DNA of 64,000 bases, taken from assembly GCA_937981765.1 (NCBI GenBank), contig CALJOM010000006.1, positions 1 to 64,000 on the forward strand, in the 5' to 3' direction. Origin of the DNA: an uncultured Bacteroidales bacterium. GTDB taxonomy: Bacteria > Bacteroidota > Bacteroidia > Bacteroidales > Salinivirgaceae. The position numbers and the translations under genes are program-made. Shown here one piece after another: positions 63,241 to 64,000 of this stretch; position 1 is the stretch's first letter; each line of letters begins with the position of its first letter. Below the pieces are notes generated by a model. That model did not search any database, had not been told where the DNA came from, and saw only the letters and a list, made by a program, of their open reading frames with translations.

Positions 63241-63504
63241 TTACCATAAAAGCCAGTAAGTGAGTAGTAAAAGCACAAATATTATTAAAATTAATCGGAA
63301 ATTTGAAGTTTTGTCGGAAGAACGTCTGGTTTTCAGCCGCTGACGAAATGCCCCTGAAATACCGGCTCCGGGAATAAATTCTCCTCGCTCTCTGGCAAGT
63401 TCTTTTCGGCGTTCTTCCCGACGTTCTTTTTCCGGATCGAAATAGCGGGGCGTGTAGTTAAACTTTTTGGGCTTGGGAAGATGAAACATTTTAAACTTTA
63501 ACAT
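63241..63504 (-). CDS. Small basic single-pass membrane protein, conserved in Bacteroidetes
   Basis: 87 residues (82 if the ATG at 63489 is used). The N-terminal F-N-Y-T-P-R-Y-F-D-P-E-K-E motif is followed by a strongly charged helix (ERREERRKELARERGEF), a basic linker, and a C-terminal transmembrane helix (about 70-86, LILIIFVLLLLTYWLLW). I recognise the Y-x-P-R-Y-(Y/F)-D-P-E-K-E pattern from uncharacterised small proteins of this phylum. The tail-anchored layout leaves the charged part in the cytoplasm. It follows the SpoIID-like gene by 11 bases on the same strand. Function unknown. Confidence 0.75.
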   Translation of the reverse strand: MLKFKMFHLPKPKKFNYTPRYFDPEKERREERRKELARERGEFIPGAGISGAFRQRLKTRRSSDKTSNFRLILIIFVLLLLTYWLLW

Positions 63505-63515
63505 AGTAGTGCCTA

Positions 63516-64000
63516 TTATCGGGTCTCAAAAATCATATTTTGCAAGTAGGTTGTTTCAAAAATATCTACTATTTGAACGTTGGTGTAAAAGAAATTAATT
63601 ATTTCCTGAAAGCTTTTCCCTTTCTGGGCCATTTTCATGGCACTTTCCTGCGACATTCCAACACCATGTCCAAATCCCTTTCCCTTGAATATCAGCACAT
63701 TCCCCTTCTGCTCTATAGAAAAAAATGTAGATTTCAGATTAAAGGCATTGCGTATGTCGGTTAGCATAATGGGTTGGTTGTTAATTACCATAAAACGTTG
63801 CCTTTTGGGTTGCTGAAAAGATAAGGGTTTGTTAGGATCGAAGGAAATATTTCTCGACCTCAGGAAGTCATGCCACTGTGTTACAGGGATTTCTGTGGTC
63901 CATGAACTATGGTTTAATTTTTCATAATAGGGGTCTTCCTTGCCGCGAAGATAGGGAAGAGTGGTGCTCCAAACATCTTCGCTGTTAACGGTTTGCCCTC
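63516..64000 (-). CDS. SpoIID/LytB domain protein, C-terminal part (gene continues beyond window)
   Basis: The frame stays open from the window edge to the stop at 63516-63518, giving 160 residues. It starts GQTVNSEDVWSTTLPYL, contains PVTQWHDFL, and the SpoIID signature FKGKGFGHGVGMSQESAMKMAQKGKSF, then FYTNVQIV. SpoIID in Bacillus is a lytic transglycosylase that cleaves denuded glycan strands; LytB-type homologues in non-sporulating bacteria are thought to remodel peptidoglycan. The ATG at 63791 is internal, not the gene start. Probably co-transcribed with the small membrane protein that follows. Confidence 0.9.
   Translation of the reverse strand, partial: GQTVNSEDVWSTTLPYLRGKEDPYYEKLNHSSWTTEIPVTQWHDFLRSRNISFDPNKPLSFQQPKRQRFMVINNQPIMLTDIRNAFNLKSTFFSIEQKGNVLIFKGKGFGHGVGMSQESAMKMAQKGKSFQEIINFFYTNVQIVDIFETTYLQNMIFETR

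Noticed and set aside
1-64000. CRISPR arrays, insertion sequences, prophage, rRNA operon
   Set aside because: Looked for regularly spaced repeats, transposase or integrase motifs and 16S/23S signatures; none seen.

Overview
The window is chromosomal DNA from a member of the Bacteroidota, most likely a Bacteroidales-like lineage. The evidence is: two proteins ending in the gliding-motility-associated (CHU_C) type IX secretion sorting domain; a PorP/SprF partner; split transketolase subunits; a DUF4270 lipoprotein next to glmS; an initiation factor 2 with a long Lys/Glu-rich N-terminus; a division/cell-wall (dcw) cluster without murF or ddl; and many promoters of the Bacteroidetes form TTG-N17..22-TAnnTTTG. 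The DNA is moderately AT-rich and densely coded. I see no insertion sequence, prophage, CRISPR array or rRNA operon.

Layout. 1-8509: 3' part of a giant SprB-repeat adhesin (the 5' end lies outside the window), then a PorP/SprF outer-membrane protein. 8620-13246: rimP-nusA-infB. 13390-19360: half-length glycogen-synthase-like protein, DUF4270 lipoprotein, glmS, metG. 19387-19858: a non-coding AT-rich gap. 19859-22768: dprA, TatD-type nuclease, type I asparaginase. 22811-22898: tRNA-Ser(GGA). 22947-25424: an ExbB / unknown membrane protein / ExbD / ExbD motor operon. 25502-30624: tandem universal stress protein, SPOR-domain protein, transketolase N and C halves, amidophosphoribosyltransferase. 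30712-35570: YebC, a second, unpartnered transketolase N half, then a CDP-polyol-type glycerophosphotransferase, HAD phosphatase, nucleotidyltransferase and methyltransferase. 35638-36192 (minus): thioredoxin-like protein. 36328-38865: manA, engB (yihA), prs.

38934-54768 is one long minus-strand dcw operon read from the right: mraZ, rsmH, ftsL-like, ftsI, murE, mraY, murD, ftsW, murG, murC, ftsQ, ftsA, ftsZ, yqeY. Just upstream of mraZ are four TGGGN-type boxes at exact 10-bp spacing, a good candidate MraZ operator. Divergent from mraZ are mutL, two rhomboid proteases and an endonuclease/exonuclease/phosphatase family protein (55043-59688). The right end holds a second CHU_C protein, the SRP RNA (minus strand), an M3 metallopeptidase lipoprotein, a small membrane protein and the C-terminal part of a SpoIID/LytB-type protein.

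The items most worth following up are a perfect 36-bp palindrome lying in frame inside mutL (55742-55777), the MraZ box array, the loss of recognisable endonuclease motifs in MutL, a small polyol-phosphate-type cluster beside an orphan transketolase half, the ExbB/ExbD operon with an unknown fourth member, and a 14-bp inverted repeat framing about 109 bp upstream of the M3 peptidase gene. Most of the remaining window is conserved housekeeping.
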